A stretch of DNA of 64,000 nucleotides from Bacteroidetes bacterium B1(2017). GTDB taxonomy: Bacteria > Bacteroidota > Bacteroidia > UKL13-3. The notes below the pieces were generated by a model. That model was not told the DNA's origin. It saw nothing but the letters and a program-made list of their open reading frames with translations, and did no database searches. Shown here in pieces: positions 63,241-64,000 of this stretch. A program made the translations under genes and the position numbers. The DNA lies in NCBI GenBank assembly GCA_002256395.1, contig NKJG01000001.1, forward strand, positions 248,001 through 312,000, read 5' to 3'. The first letter of the stretch is position 1. The number at the start of each line of letters is the position of its first letter.

Positions 63241-64000
63241 ATGGACCCTTCCGTCATTATAATTTGTAGCATTCTGTTTTCGGCATTTTTTGCTGGGATG
63301 GAAATTGCGTTTATTTCAGCTAACAAACTTCTTATAGAACTTAAAAACAAACAAGGCAGCACCTATGCTAGGTTATTAAGCCCATTTGTTGCTAGCCCCA
63401 CTAAATTTATTAGTACAACCCTTATTGGTAACAATATTGGTCTAGTAGTGTATGGAATATACATGGCTCAAATTTTAAATGAGAGGCTTATTCAGTTAAT
63501 TCCAGCATTGCAACACAGTTTGTTTTTACTTTTGGCTTTACAAACTATTATATCCACCTTGGTGGTATTGGTTACTGCAGAGTTTTTACCTAAAGTATTG
63601 TTTCGTATAAATCCAGATAACCTGTTAAAGGTTTTGGTATTTCCGTTTATGCTTTTCTATTATCTGTTTTGGCCTATAGTACATTTTATTAGTTGGCTTT
63701 CAACCCTAATTTTAAGTAAGCTTAGCGGTGATAAATTTAAAGAAAACACACCTGCCTTTAGCAAGGTTGATTTGGATCAGTACATAGACCAAATAAACGA
63801 GCAAGATTTGCCAGAAGACATTGAAGTAGATACCGAAATATTTAGAAACGCACTTGATTTTAGCAATATTAAAGTGCGCGAATGTTTGGTACCAAGAACA
63901 GAATTAGTGGCTATGGACATTGATTCGAGCATTGAAGAAATGTATCAAAAATTCTTGGAAACAGGCATGAGTAAAATTTTGATTTACCAAGATAATCCAG
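63241..64000 (+). CDS. CNNM/CBS (CorC/HlyC-like) protein, 5' part
   Basis: A gene running off the window end; about 253 codons are visible with no stop. The product opens MDPSVIIICSILFSAFFAGM and shows the CNNM (DUF21) features AGMEIAFISANKLLIEL and ISTTLIGNNIGLVVYGIYMAQ, four hydrophobic helices, and then FRNALDFSNIKVRECLVPRTELVAMD, the start of the first CBS domain. Such proteins are linked to magnesium or divalent-cation handling; gliding-associated GldE belongs to the same superfamily, but this gene cannot be called GldE from the part seen. A TATTTTCG lies at 63226-63233. Confidence 0.88.
   Translation, partial: MDPSVIIICSILFSAFFAGMEIAFISANKLLIELKNKQGSTYARLLSPFVASPTKFISTTLIGNNIGLVVYGIYMAQILNERLIQLIPALQHSLFLLLALQTIISTLVVLVTAEFLPKVLFRINPDNLLKVLVFPFMLFYYLFWPIVHFISWLSTLILSKLSGDKFKENTPAFSKVDLDQYIDQINEQDLPEDIEVDTEIFRNALDFSNIKVRECLVPRTELVAMDIDSSIEEMYQKFLETGMSKILIYQDNP

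Noticed and set aside
63241..64000. Calling the truncated gene GldE
   Set aside because: GldE is in the same superfamily, but only the CNNM part and the start of the CBS part are visible and gliding linkage alone does not decide it.

Overview
The window is chromosomal DNA from a member of the Bacteroidota. It is AT-rich by eye and encodes gliding-type ABC components (gldA-gldF-gldG), Bacteroidota-style LptE and LptD, a TonB receptor with a carboxypeptidase-regulatory-like N-terminus, a sigma factor whose partner joins a one-helix inner-membrane anchor to an apparent outer-membrane barrel, and a mitochondrial-type aconitase with a eukaryotic-type citrate synthase. Start codons lack clear Shine-Dalgarno sequences. 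Several promoters fit the Bacteroidota consensus (TTTG or TTG, about 20 bases, then TAnnTTTG). No rRNA, tRNA, CRISPR array or prophage was seen.

Layout. Positions 1-7.8 kb hold small, mostly uncharacterised secreted, lipoprotein and membrane genes, with a GNAT acetyltransferase, an isochorismatase-type hydrolase, an ArsR/SRPBCC pair under a striking triple-dyad promoter, and a SanA-like protein. Positions 7.9-14.4 kb carry odhB and a polyglucan set (GH57 and a glycogen-synthase-like glycosyltransferase, divergent from GH31). The GH57 gene ends in an A9 slippery run with a protein-like alternative C-terminus. Positions 14.4-23.8 kb hold aconitase, a subtilase, a sodium/solute symporter preceded by a translationally coupled 43-residue membrane protein, and a cysteine-synthase-like enzyme. 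Positions 23.8-31.7 kb hold a GT22-like mannosyltransferase, comB, gcvT, and the envelope genes lptD, amidase and MCE. Positions 31.7-40.8 kb form one leftward cluster: TonB receptor, MFS, membrane fusion protein, RND pump, TolC.

Positions 40.9-45.3 kb run rightward: citrate synthase, lptE, an acidic TPR-ended protein and secG. Positions 45.3-49.9 kb hold an ECF sigma factor with its transmembrane partner (leftward) and groES-groEL (rightward, with a sigma-54-like promoter). Positions 50-57.6 kb are mixed accessory genes: an XRE/membrane-protein cassette with an operator-like palindrome, a REP-associated tyrosine transposase with two REP palindromes, a serine hydrolase, a WG-repeat protein, an AlkB-type monooxygenase, an orphan CoA-transferase B subunit and a single-domain response regulator. 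Positions 57.7-64 kb carry mdh, then gldA-gldF-gldG with a DUF4340-like protein and a CNNM/CBS protein cut by the window end.

Together the core genes cover four TCA-cycle steps or subunits (citrate synthase, aconitase, OdhB, Mdh), LPS assembly (LptD, LptE), protein export and folding (SecG, GroESL) and gliding. The less explained signals are the GH57 frameshift site, the coupled 43-residue protein, the RAYT/REP unit, the phased ArsR operator, and the duplicated-module transmembrane partner of the sigma factor.
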